From: CAZPBO01 sp964584815
GTDB lineage: Bacteria > Planctomycetota > SKW154
DNA length: 5,631 bases
Reading direction: 5' to 3'
NCBI GenBank assembly: GCA_964584815.1
Contig: CAZPBO010000083.1
Span: forward strand, 1 to 5,631
A model generated the notes under the pieces. That model made no database searches. It had not been told where the DNA came from and was given only the letters and a program-made list of their open reading frames with translations. A program made the position numbers and the translations under genes. Below are positions 1-5,631 of this stretch, piece by piece (position 1 is the stretch's first letter; every line of letters starts with the position of its first letter).

Positions 1-1064
1 GAGAGGACGGCGCCGAGCATAGCGCCGAGGGGGTGACGCAAGAGTAATGCACCGCCCGCAGTGGAAGCAACAACGACCATAAGCGCGGTGGGACGGAGTA
101 GATTTGCGCCGACGACCATTCCGACGATAGCGCCAGCCACGGCACCTTCTATCCGTCCCACTGGACCGAAGACGAAGCCTGCTACAAGCCCGATCAATCC
201 GAAGAGCGCGGCGAAGAAGACGGGTGCACAGCCGCCTTCTTTGGGGGCTACATCCTTTTTTGTTCCAACGACTTCGGGACGCCGCACCACCACCCGCTTC
301 GGCTCATCTTGAAGGAGAGGGAGAAGTTCGGCGGCGGTTTTGGCGCGTTTTTGACGGCGCACAAAGCAGCGTGAAAAGAGTTTCTCCGCCCATTGTGGTG
401 CCGCAACAAAATCGGAGATTTTGTCTCCTGGGGCGGGTAGTTTCCCTGTGAGGCATTCAAAGAGCACGATTCCCAGTGCCCAGAGGTCGTCGGAGGCGTC
501 GGGCTCCTCGCCTTGTTGCTGTTCTGGGCTCATATACAGTGCGGTTCCGCCGCGGGGTTCGTCCTTCGTCGCCAGTGTCAGGGAGAGTTTGCCGTCCCGC
601 GCTAACTCGGCTTTGTAGCGCCACATTCCAAAATCGCTCAATTTTGCGACGCCGTCTTTGTCAAACAGGATGTTTTCTGGTTTTATGTCGCAGTGGATTA
701 CGCCTTTGTCGTGGGCAAACTGCAGTGCTGATAGCAGGTTCTGCATAAGGCGTTTTGCTTGGTGTGGTTGCAGCGGCGCATCTGTTAGGAGTTGTCGCAG
801 AGAGCCGCCTTCCATATATTCCATAACGAGATATGGCGGGTCGGTGTCCATATCTGCGCCGAGGATTTGGACGATATTTTCGTGTTGGAGGCGGTCCTGC
901 ACGACGCCTTCTCGGCGGAGATAGTCTCTGTAGCCGCTGTCGGTGGGCAGTTTGACCGCCGCTTTACGCTCCTCAAACACACTGTGATGTGCCAGCCACA
1001 CCTCCGCAAATCCCCCCTCTCCTATCTTTTTCTCCAGAACCCACTCTCCAACACGCTTACTCAT
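1..1064 (-). CDS. Ser/Thr protein kinase (PknB-like) with C-terminal glycine-rich membrane region, partial
   Basis: Cytoplasmic ATP-dependent protein kinase by motif. The reading frame starts at an ATG at 1064 and is open to the window edge: 354 codons and no stop, so the C-terminus is missing. The kinase domain covers residues 9-252. The glycine loop GEGGFAEVW is at 15-23 and the ATP-anchoring lysine is K38 (AVK). E52 is the likely helix C glutamate. The catalytic loop HCDIKPEN is at 124-131 (D126, K128, N131), DFG is at 144-146, and GTALYMSPEQ is at 173-182. DDLWALG at 192-198 and R240 close the C-lobe. The usual Arg before the catalytic Asp is Cys, making it non-RD. Residues 253-280 are a charged linker. 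Residues 281-354 are hydrophobic and Gly/Ala-rich, probably three or more membrane segments, with glycines at 303, 307, 311, 315 and 319. The start overlaps the glyS stop, so the two genes are probably co-transcribed. Kinase identity is secure; substrates are unknown. Confidence 0.93.
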   Translation of the reverse strand, partial: MSKRVGEWVLEKKIGEGGFAEVWLAHHSVFEERKAAVKLPTDSGYRDYLRREGVVQDRLQHENIVQILGADMDTDPPYLVMEYMEGGSLRQLLTDAPLQPHQAKRLMQNLLSALQFAHDKGVIHCDIKPENILFDKDGVAKLSDFGMWRYKAELARDGKLSLTLATKDEPRGGTALYMSPEQQQGEEPDASDDLWALGIVLFECLTGKLPAPGDKISDFVAAPQWAEKLFSRCFVRRQKRAKTAAELLPLLQDEPKRVVVRRPEVVGTKKDVAPKEGGCAPVFFAALFGLIGLVAGFVFGPVGRIEGAVAGAIVGMVVGANLLRPTALMVVVASTAGGALLLRHPLGAMLGAVL

Positions 1065-1077
1065 CCTTTTCAACCTC
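1057..1077 (-). promoter_or_regulatory. Ribosome binding site and glyS stop/kinase start overlap
   Basis: On the minus strand GAGG (1077-1074) lies 9 bases before the kinase ATG (1064-1062), inside the last codons of glyS. The glyS stop TAA (1059-1057) lies within the first kinase codons, giving an 8-base overlap in a different frame. This arrangement is typical of translational coupling, where ribosomes ending glyS start the kinase. Two in-frame TTG codons at 1073 and 1079 are possible but weaker starts. Confidence 0.6.
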
Positions 1078-3144
1078 AATAGCGGTAAGGTCGGCAATTT
1101 GGGTGGCGAAAAGGCGGTGGACGGCGAGACACAGCGCCACGCGATTGCGTTTTATCTTTTCTTCTTTCACATTGACAAAGACGGTGTCAAAGAAGTTGTG
1201 GACTGCGTCTGTGAACGCTTGGTGGAACAGGTGTGCTGCTTCGTAGAACTGCTCGTTTTGGACGAGGGCGTTAAAGCGGGGCTGGGTTTCAAGCAGGCGC
1301 TGATACAGGAGGCGTTCTGCTTCTTGCTGGAGCAGTTCGGGGCGCGGCTGCTCGTTTTCGCTCACCTCCGCAACGCGCGTTATGCGTTTTGTCCTCTCCA
1401 CAGTTTCACACAACTTTCTCCAGATTTGTTCTTGGGAGAGCCGTTTGAGGGCGTCAAGGCGTGCTTTTATTGCGGGCAGAGATGTGAGTCCTGTTCGCAG
1501 AACAGCATCCACAAAATCTCCGCGCCAGCCCACATCCACCAACTGCGCTCGCAGACGCTCCACAAAGAATTTCAGCACATCGTTCAGCACATCTTTGGGT
1601 TTTATCTCTTGTGGCAGCAGTTCTGCTGCCAGGGCGAACAACTCTTTTACCTCAATTGCGATATTGTAGTGTTCAAGGATGCGCACCATAGCGATTGTTT
1701 GTCGGCGGATGCCGAAGGGGTCGCGGGTGCCGGACGGTTTTTCGCCTGCTGCCCAGAAGCCCAGAATGTTGTCGGTTTTTTCCGCCAGGGAGAGGAGCAT
1801 ACCGCAGGCGGTTTTGGGCAGTTCGCCGTCTGCGCGTTTGGGTAGGTAGTGTTCTGCTATGGCGGTTGCGACCTCATCTGGGAGACCGTCCAGACGGGCG
1901 TATTCTGCGCCGATTTTGCCCTGCAGGCTCGGCATTTCGGCGACAACTGATGTGGCGATATCGGCTTTGCAGAGGCGGGCGGCTTTGAGAAGGTTTTCTC
2001 GTCGTTGCGGACCGAGTGCGATGTGGTCCGCGAGCGCTTCGCATAAGTGCAAGAGGCGCGCGACTTTATCCGCATATGTCCCCAGTTTTGCGTGGAAAAT
2101 GATGCCGTTGAGGTCGGCGGCGAAATCCTCAAGCCGTCTCCGTCTGTCCCGCGCAAAATAGAACCGCGCATCTTCCAACCGCGCCTTCAGAACCCGCTCA
2201 TTGCCCCCACGCACCACATCAAGCACATCTTCCGGTCTGTCCACCGCAAAGCCGAATATATTTATCAAACGCCCGTTCTGACTGAAGGGGAAGTAACGCT
2301 GATGTTCCACCATCGCCGCTTCCACCACCACAGCAGGCAACTCAAGATATTCTGTGGGGAAACTCCCTTCTCCCACGGTGGGGCATTCCACCATATTGGC
2401 GACCTCATCTACCAAGTTGGGGAACAGTGGTTCGGCGTTGTGTTTGCGCCCTATCTGCCGCAGTCTTTCCCTTATCGCGTCTCGCCTTTGGTTGTATTCA
2501 AGCACCACAAAGTGTTTTTTTAAGAGGTCAATATATGTGCGGAAAGAGGCGCCTTGTAGGGTCAACTCTTGGGGGCGAACGAAACGGTGTCCTGTGGTGC
2601 GGTTTGTGGCGGTGAGTCCTGCGAATGAGACGGGGACGACGGTTGCGCCGAACAGCGCCATAAGGCGTCTTATGGGGCGCGCGAATCGCACACCGCCTCG
2701 CTCCCACACCATTGATTTTGGGAAACGCAACGCCCGCAGGATGGAGACCAGACCTTCTGACAGAACCATTATCGTCGGGCGCCCCGGCACCTCAACACGC
2801 ACAAAGCAATATGTGCCGCTTGATGTCTCCCTGACCAGCAACTCCTCCGGCTTAAGCCCGAATTTTTTGGCAAAGCCCACAGCGGCGGATGTGGGTTTGC
2901 CGTCTGAAAAGGCGACTTTGGCTGGCGGACCCTGCACTTCCTGAACGCGGGAAGGCGTCTCTTCTGGAACATCTTCGGCGAAGAGGACAAGGCGCCGCGG
3001 TGTTCCTTCCGCGCCGAGGTCCTTATACGCCAGGTTGTGCTGCAGCAATATTTCCTTCAGCAACGCTTTCATTGTCTTCAGCGCAGGCTCTATGTATGCG
3101 GCAGGCAACTCTTCTGTCTGCACCTCAAACAGCAGGTTCGGCAT
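1057..3144 (-). CDS. glyS: Glycine--tRNA ligase beta subunit
   Basis: Beta chain of the bacterial alpha2-beta2 glycyl-tRNA synthetase, which charges tRNA-Gly in the cytoplasm. The beta chain recognises tRNA; the alpha chain (GlyQ) carries the aminoacylation site. The predicted protein is 695 aa, normal for the family. The N-terminus MPNLLFEVQTEELPA matches the family's conserved start. Other family blocks are EHQRYFPF at 280-287, GNERVLKARLEDARFYF at 314-330, and HAKLGTYADK at 351-360. KADIATSVVAEMPSLQG is at 393-409, EHYLPKR at 431-437, and GTRDPFGIRR at 472-481. The end, roughly 600-686, is a DALR-type anticodon-binding domain with FFDTVFVN at 651-658. The ATG at 3144 is preferred because a strong ribosome binding site precedes it and the family start lies there. 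A TTG 19 codons upstream would overlap the -35 box. No frameshift is seen. glyQ is not in the window; the gene directly upstream is divergent. Confidence 0.98.
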   Translation of the reverse strand: MPNLLFEVQTEELPAAYIEPALKTMKALLKEILLQHNLAYKDLGAEGTPRRLVLFAEDVPEETPSRVQEVQGPPAKVAFSDGKPTSAAVGFAKKFGLKPEELLVRETSSGTYCFVRVEVPGRPTIMVLSEGLVSILRALRFPKSMVWERGGVRFARPIRRLMALFGATVVPVSFAGLTATNRTTGHRFVRPQELTLQGASFRTYIDLLKKHFVVLEYNQRRDAIRERLRQIGRKHNAEPLFPNLVDEVANMVECPTVGEGSFPTEYLELPAVVVEAAMVEHQRYFPFSQNGRLINIFGFAVDRPEDVLDVVRGGNERVLKARLEDARFYFARDRRRRLEDFAADLNGIIFHAKLGTYADKVARLLHLCEALADHIALGPQRRENLLKAARLCKADIATSVVAEMPSLQGKIGAEYARLDGLPDEVATAIAEHYLPKRADGELPKTACGMLLSLAEKTDNILGFWAAGEKPSGTRDPFGIRRQTIAMVRILEHYNIAIEVKELFALAAELLPQEIKPKDVLNDVLKFFVERLRAQLVDVGWRGDFVDAVLRTGLTSLPAIKARLDALKRLSQEQIWRKLCETVERTKRITRVAEVSENEQPRPELLQQEAERLLYQRLLETQPRFNALVQNEQFYEAAHLFHQAFTDAVHNFFDTVFVNVKEEKIKRNRVALCLAVHRLFATQIADLTAIEVEKDE

Positions 3145-3150
3145 TCCCCT

Positions 3151-3156
3151 CTCCTT
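3151..3156 (-). promoter_or_regulatory. Ribosome binding site of glyS
   Basis: AAGGAG on the minus strand (3156 to 3151), followed by a 6-base spacer and the ATG at 3144. It is a strong Shine-Dalgarno match. It decides the start in favour of 3144 over the in-frame upstream TTG at 3201. Confidence 0.85.
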
Positions 3157-3172
3157 CCGCTGTGGCGTTAGA

Positions 3173-3201
3173 ATTCTATCAGCAAACGGGCTTTGAGACA
3201 A
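3173..3201 (-). promoter_or_regulatory. Predicted sigma70-type promoter of glyS
   Basis: Minus strand: a -35-like TTGTCT (3201-3196, 4 of 6 to TTGACA), a 17-base spacer, then a -10-like TAGAAT (3178-3173, 5 of 6 to TATAAT). TG at 3181-3180 gives an extended -10. Transcription would begin near 3166, giving a leader of about 22 bases that carries the glyS ribosome binding site. Prediction from consensus only; it would drive glyS and the downstream kinase gene. Confidence 0.6.
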
Positions 3202-3273
3202 CCTCGCCTTTCATCGGCGCGTAAAAAGGTTTGATAAACGGTGCATATCGGGGAAAATATGTCAAAGCCTGTT

Positions 3274-3278
3274 GGGAG
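3274..3278 (+). promoter_or_regulatory. Ribosome binding site deciding the GHL10 gene start
   Basis: GGGAG, with GGAG at 3275-3278, followed by a 7-base spacer to the ATG at 3286. This is a better Shine-Dalgarno than the GGGG (3250-3253) ahead of the in-frame ATG at 3259. Starting at 3286 also gives a compact, typical signal peptide. Confidence 0.6.
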
Positions 3279-3285
3279 ATATCGT

Positions 3286-5496
3286 ATGCGCTGGATAGCG
3301 GCGGTTGCACTACTGTTTGGGGTAGCCTTTGCGGATGAGGGGCGCGCTGTGTGGGTTCAGCCGCGCGATATCAGAACCCCTGACGCTGTTGACTTGCTCA
3401 TTCGCAATCTCAAACGCGCGAACATCAAACTTATTTTCGTCTGCGTCAAGGACACCCGCGGACGCATTATCTGGCATTCAAAACGGTTTCCCGACGCGGT
3501 GCATCCTGATTTCCGCCACTTTGATGGACTCGCCGTGTTGCTGCAGCGTGCTCACAAAGCCAACATCAGAGTCCACGCTTGGTTCTGCTGCCTCACGGAA
3601 AGCGCCGAAAGCCCTGTCGTCAAAAAGCACCCCGAGTGGCGACAGAAAAATCCCGATAACCAGCCAACAACATCTGAAACCACCGCCAACGGCAGAAAAT
3701 ACCCAATCGTTTGGATGTGTCCTGCACGCAGACCCGGTTATGTTGACCAGTATCTTATCCCGATGATGGTGGAATTGCTCAAAAACTACCCTGTGGACGG
3801 AATTCACTACGATTATCTGCGTTATCCCGGGGATGTGGCGCCAGACAGGTTCTGCTTCTGCGATTGGTGCACCCAACATATATTCCGCCACGCACATATG
3901 TTCTATGAGAACTTCCCTGATAAGGAGTTTGCACCAAAAGAGCCGTTTCTCGCTCGTCCCGCCGCAAACTGGCTCAAAGACTACACCATCCGCCCATCGC
4001 AGAAAACCTGGAGAAACGCTCCCAAAACAGTTAAGGCGGAGTTTCTCCTGCGCGGCTCAACCCTCTGGAAAAAATTCTCACCTCAGAAGACGCCCAACCC
4101 TTATGATATGGACTTTTTCTTCTACACCTATCGCTGCGACGCCATAAAACGGTTGTTGGAGGAAGCCCACGAAGCGGCGATTAAGGTGCGCCCCGATGTC
4201 GTCTTCTCCGCCGCCGTCTTAAAAAACCCCATCCTCGCCGCGCGCTTTTGCGGACAAAAATGGAACGATTTCCTCCATCTTCTTGATGTCGTCGCACCTA
4301 TGCTTTATCGTTCACGCTTCCCTGACTCCTCTTTCAACGACTACCTCACCATGCTTTCTGAATATGTGCGGATGGAGAACTACTGGGCTGGTGGCAATTG
4401 CCACACATACTGTGGCATCTCTGTAAAGGACCTTTACAAAGAGGAGCGCCAGCCGGTGGAGCGCCTCGCCGCCCTTTTGGGCTTGAGCGGTAACAAAGCC
4501 CAGCGGCAGAAAGCGCTTGATAGTCTGGCGCTTTTGAGCGGAGAGGCGTTGTCCTCTTTCCTCTCTGATGTGCGTAAAGCCTTTGGTGTTTTCGGTGAGC
4601 ACCTTAAAAGGTGCAGCGCCCAACTGTTTGACGACTTTAAGAAGTGTTTTGCTGCGCTGCAGAAAGCGGCGAAAGAAGGAGGCGACACGAAGACGACCTT
4701 CCGCAAACTGCGCCACCTGACAACAGTTCTCCTTAACGACCCACCGCCCAACTTCTATCCACCAAGAAAACTGACCGCCGCCGTCAATGCCCTCCGCAAA
4801 GCAGGTGCTGAAGGTATCGCCCTTTTCTGCGCTTCTTCCATCACACGCTTCAAACTCTGGGACGCCCTTGCCCAATCTTTCAAACAGCCGTCAGAACTTC
4901 CGCATCTCGTCAAACCTGTGCGCGTGCCCTCCACACAACTTCTGCGTCTGCTCTACCTGCGTGAGAAGGAACTTGCCCAGACCGCAGATGAAAACCGTCA
5001 ACTCACCCGCAAACTCGCATCCGCAACCGCAAAAATCAATGCTTTAAGCGATAAGGTTGCAGAACTTACCCAACAGGTGAAGGATTTGTCGGCAGCACGG
5101 GACAAGACGCTGCGTCAGTTGAAGGACGCCACCGAGAAGGCGAAGAAAGAGATGGACGACCTTAAGGCAAGGTTGCAGAAGGAGATTGAGGCGAACAAGC
5201 AGGCGCAGCAGAGGATAGAAGGGTTGGAGAAGGAGTTGGCGGGCAAGGAGGGGTTGCTGAAGACGCTTCGCTCTCGGCTCAAGGCGGCGGAAGACGAGGC
5301 TGACCTTCTGCGAAAACAGAACCGCAGAGTTCTTGTTGAGTTGCAGGACTACCGTCAGAAGGTGACGGAGACGGAGAAGCGGTTTGAGAATCAGCGCTAT
5401 TATGAGCGGTTGCGTCTGGTGATAGCGTTTGGTGTGGCAGTAATTGCTTTTGCAGTGGCGCTGATTGCGACGATGCTGAAACGCAAAAGTGGATGA
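3286..5496 (+). CDS. Exported GHL10 (DUF187) glycoside-hydrolase-like protein with coiled-coil stalk and C-terminal membrane anchor
   Basis: The predicted protein is 736 aa and probably acts outside the cytoplasmic membrane on a glycan. Residues 1-16 look like a signal peptide (hydrophobic core, AFA before the cut). From about 18 a TIM-barrel-like domain of the GHL10/DUF187 family follows. It includes GRAVWVQPRD (19-28), the hallmark GIHYDYLRYP (172-181; D176 is a candidate catalytic residue), VVFSAAV (305-311) and DVVAPMLYRS (334-343). AGAEGIALFCASS (506-518) is the late barrel strand. Residues 380-490 look like a helical insertion. Residues 553-708 are a charged, Leu/Ala-rich coiled coil. 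Residues 709-731 are a transmembrane helix, followed by a basic tail (KRKSG) expected to stay inside. A known relative, DigH (YddW) of E. coli, cleaves denuded peptidoglycan glycans; whether this protein does so is inference. ATG 3259 is an alternative start. Family is fairly sure; substrate is unknown. Confidence 0.88.
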   Translation: MRWIAAVALLFGVAFADEGRAVWVQPRDIRTPDAVDLLIRNLKRANIKLIFVCVKDTRGRIIWHSKRFPDAVHPDFRHFDGLAVLLQRAHKANIRVHAWFCCLTESAESPVVKKHPEWRQKNPDNQPTTSETTANGRKYPIVWMCPARRPGYVDQYLIPMMVELLKNYPVDGIHYDYLRYPGDVAPDRFCFCDWCTQHIFRHAHMFYENFPDKEFAPKEPFLARPAANWLKDYTIRPSQKTWRNAPKTVKAEFLLRGSTLWKKFSPQKTPNPYDMDFFFYTYRCDAIKRLLEEAHEAAIKVRPDVVFSAAVLKNPILAARFCGQKWNDFLHLLDVVAPMLYRSRFPDSSFNDYLTMLSEYVRMENYWAGGNCHTYCGISVKDLYKEERQPVERLAALLGLSGNKAQRQKALDSLALLSGEALSSFLSDVRKAFGVFGEHLKRCSAQLFDDFKKCFAALQKAAKEGGDTKTTFRKLRHLTTVLLNDPPPNFYPPRKLTAAVNALRKAGAEGIALFCASSITRFKLWDALAQSFKQPSELPHLVKPVRVPSTQLLRLLYLREKELAQTADENRQLTRKLASATAKINALSDKVAELTQQVKDLSAARDKTLRQLKDATEKAKKEMDDLKARLQKEIEANKQAQQRIEGLEKELAGKEGLLKTLRSRLKAAEDEADLLRKQNRRVLVELQDYRQKVTETEKRFENQRYYERLRLVIAFGVAVIAFAVALIATMLKRKSG

Positions 5497-5501
5497 GTGA
5501 C

Positions 5502-5531
5502 TTGAAAGAGGGGTTCTTGTGCGTATATAAT
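5502..5531 (+). promoter_or_regulatory. Predicted sigma70 promoter of the tRNA-Tyr gene
   Basis: TTGAAA (5502-5507, 5 of 6 to consensus), an 18-base spacer, and a perfect TATAAT (5526-5531). It lies in the 45-base gap after the GHL10 stop codon. The expected transcription start is near 5538, only about four bases before the mature tRNA 5' end. No terminator hairpin for the upstream gene is visible in this gap. Confidence 0.75.
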
Positions 5532-5541
5532 TTTTGTGATA

Positions 5542-5624
5542 GGGGAGGTGCCCGAGCGGCCAAAGGGGGCGGACTGTAAATCCGCTGGCGATTGCCTTCG
5601 CAGGTTCGAATCCTGCCCTCCCCA
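5542..5624 (+). tRNA. tRNA-Tyr (anticodon GUA)
   Basis: A complete class II tRNA of 83 bases. The acceptor stem pairs GGGGAGG (5542-5548) with CCTCCCC (5617-5623), followed by discriminator A5624. The D stem pairs 5551-5553 with 5565-5567, with GG at 5558-5559 in the loop. The anticodon stem pairs 5569-5573 with 5581-5585; its loop CTGTAAA (5574-5580) holds anticodon GTA at 5576-5578. The long variable arm has a short stem, GGC (5587-5589) with GCC (5594-5596). The T arm pairs 5600-5604 with 5612-5616 around TTCGAAT. The GUA anticodon, long variable arm, G1-C72 pair and A73 all agree with bacterial tRNA-Tyr. The 3' CCA is not encoded (ATT follows the stem) and must be added by CCA-adding enzyme. 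Confidence 0.97.
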
Positions 5625-5631
5625 TTGTAGC

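Larger units (their letters stand above)
3145..3285. other. Divergent intergenic region between glyS and the GHL10 gene
   Basis: This 141-base spacer separates two genes reading away from each other, so both transcripts must start in or near it. The leftward promoter is convincing. For the rightward gene only weak boxes are visible: TTGATA at 3231-3236 and an AT-rich AAATAT at 3255-3260, 18 bases apart. No clear operator, riboswitch fold or terminator was seen. In-frame alternative starts of the rightward gene (GTG 3241, ATG 3259) lie inside this region, so its right part could be coding. Confidence 0.45.

Noticed and set aside
1099..1845. A 248-codon plus-strand frame
   Set aside because: It lies entirely opposite glyS, whose family match is continuous, and its translation shows no recognisable domain.
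2066..2074. TTATCCGCA, one mismatch from a DnaA box
   Set aside because: A single copy inside glyS with no cluster or AT-rich unwinding region, so it is expected by chance.
2515..2521. Run of seven A on the coding strand of glyS as a possible slippage site
   Set aside because: The zero frame continues with conserved glyS protein on both sides. The heptamer is not in the phase of a classic -1 slip, and no alternative product is apparent.
2354..2944. A 196-codon plus-strand frame
   Set aside because: It lies opposite conserved glyS sequence and has the Ser/Thr/Arg-rich composition of an antisense shadow.
3241..3285. GTG at 3241 or ATG at 3259 as the GHL10 start
   Set aside because: Both are in frame. 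GTG 3241 shows no convincing ribosome binding site and ATG 3259 has only GGGG at 5 bases. ATG 3286 has GGAG at 7 bases and a cleaner signal peptide. ATG 3259 remains possible.
4312..4875. A 187-codon minus-strand frame
   Set aside because: It is antisense to the GHL10 gene within a region whose plus-strand frame gives a coherent helical protein. No promoter or ribosome binding site supports it.
5497..5541. Possible terminator after the GHL10 gene (T run at 5531-5535)
   Set aside because: No GC-rich hairpin precedes the T run, which is better explained as sequence next to the -10 box of the tRNA promoter.
5044..5625. A 193-codon minus-strand frame starting MGRAGFEPAKA
   Set aside because: Its N-terminus is the antisense of the tRNA-Tyr gene, a well-known source of false proteins, and the rest is antisense to the coiled-coil region. 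No ribosome binding site or family match was seen.

Overview
The window is bacterial chromosomal DNA, densely coded and moderately GC-rich by eye. It holds three protein genes and one tRNA gene. The split-type glycyl-tRNA synthetase beta subunit, Shine-Dalgarno sequences, sigma70-type promoter boxes and a class II tRNA-Tyr all point to Bacteria. The tRNA has no encoded CCA. A PknB-type kinase and a GHL10/DUF187 hydrolase with a membrane stalk would fit a lineage such as Armatimonadota or Planctomycetota, but this is a weak guess and the phylum cannot be fixed from the sequence.

Layout: (1) Bases 1-1064, minus strand: a Ser/Thr protein kinase, cut by the window edge after 354 codons. It has an N-terminal catalytic domain and a C-terminal membrane region rich in regularly spaced glycines. 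(2) Bases 1057-3144, minus strand: glyS, 695 aa, whose last 8 bases overlap the kinase start, so the two look like one translationally coupled unit. (3) Bases 3145-3285: a short divergent intergenic region. It has a good extended -10 promoter and a strong ribosome binding site for glyS, and a ribosome binding site for the rightward gene. (4) Bases 3286-5496, plus strand: a 736-aa exported protein. It has a signal peptide, a GHL10-type glycoside-hydrolase-like barrel carrying an apparent helical insertion, a coiled coil of about 155 residues, and a C-terminal transmembrane anchor. (5) Bases 5497-5541: a near-consensus promoter. (6) Bases 5542-5624: tRNA-Tyr(GUA).

The leftward unit pairs a translation enzyme with a signalling kinase. 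The rightward gene probably places a carbohydrate-active domain (perhaps acting on peptidoglycan or another polysaccharide) on a stalk outside the cytoplasmic membrane. No mobile element, CRISPR array, phage gene or dedicated defence system was seen. The most unusual items are the domain architectures of the two membrane-linked proteins and the glyS-kinase overlap.
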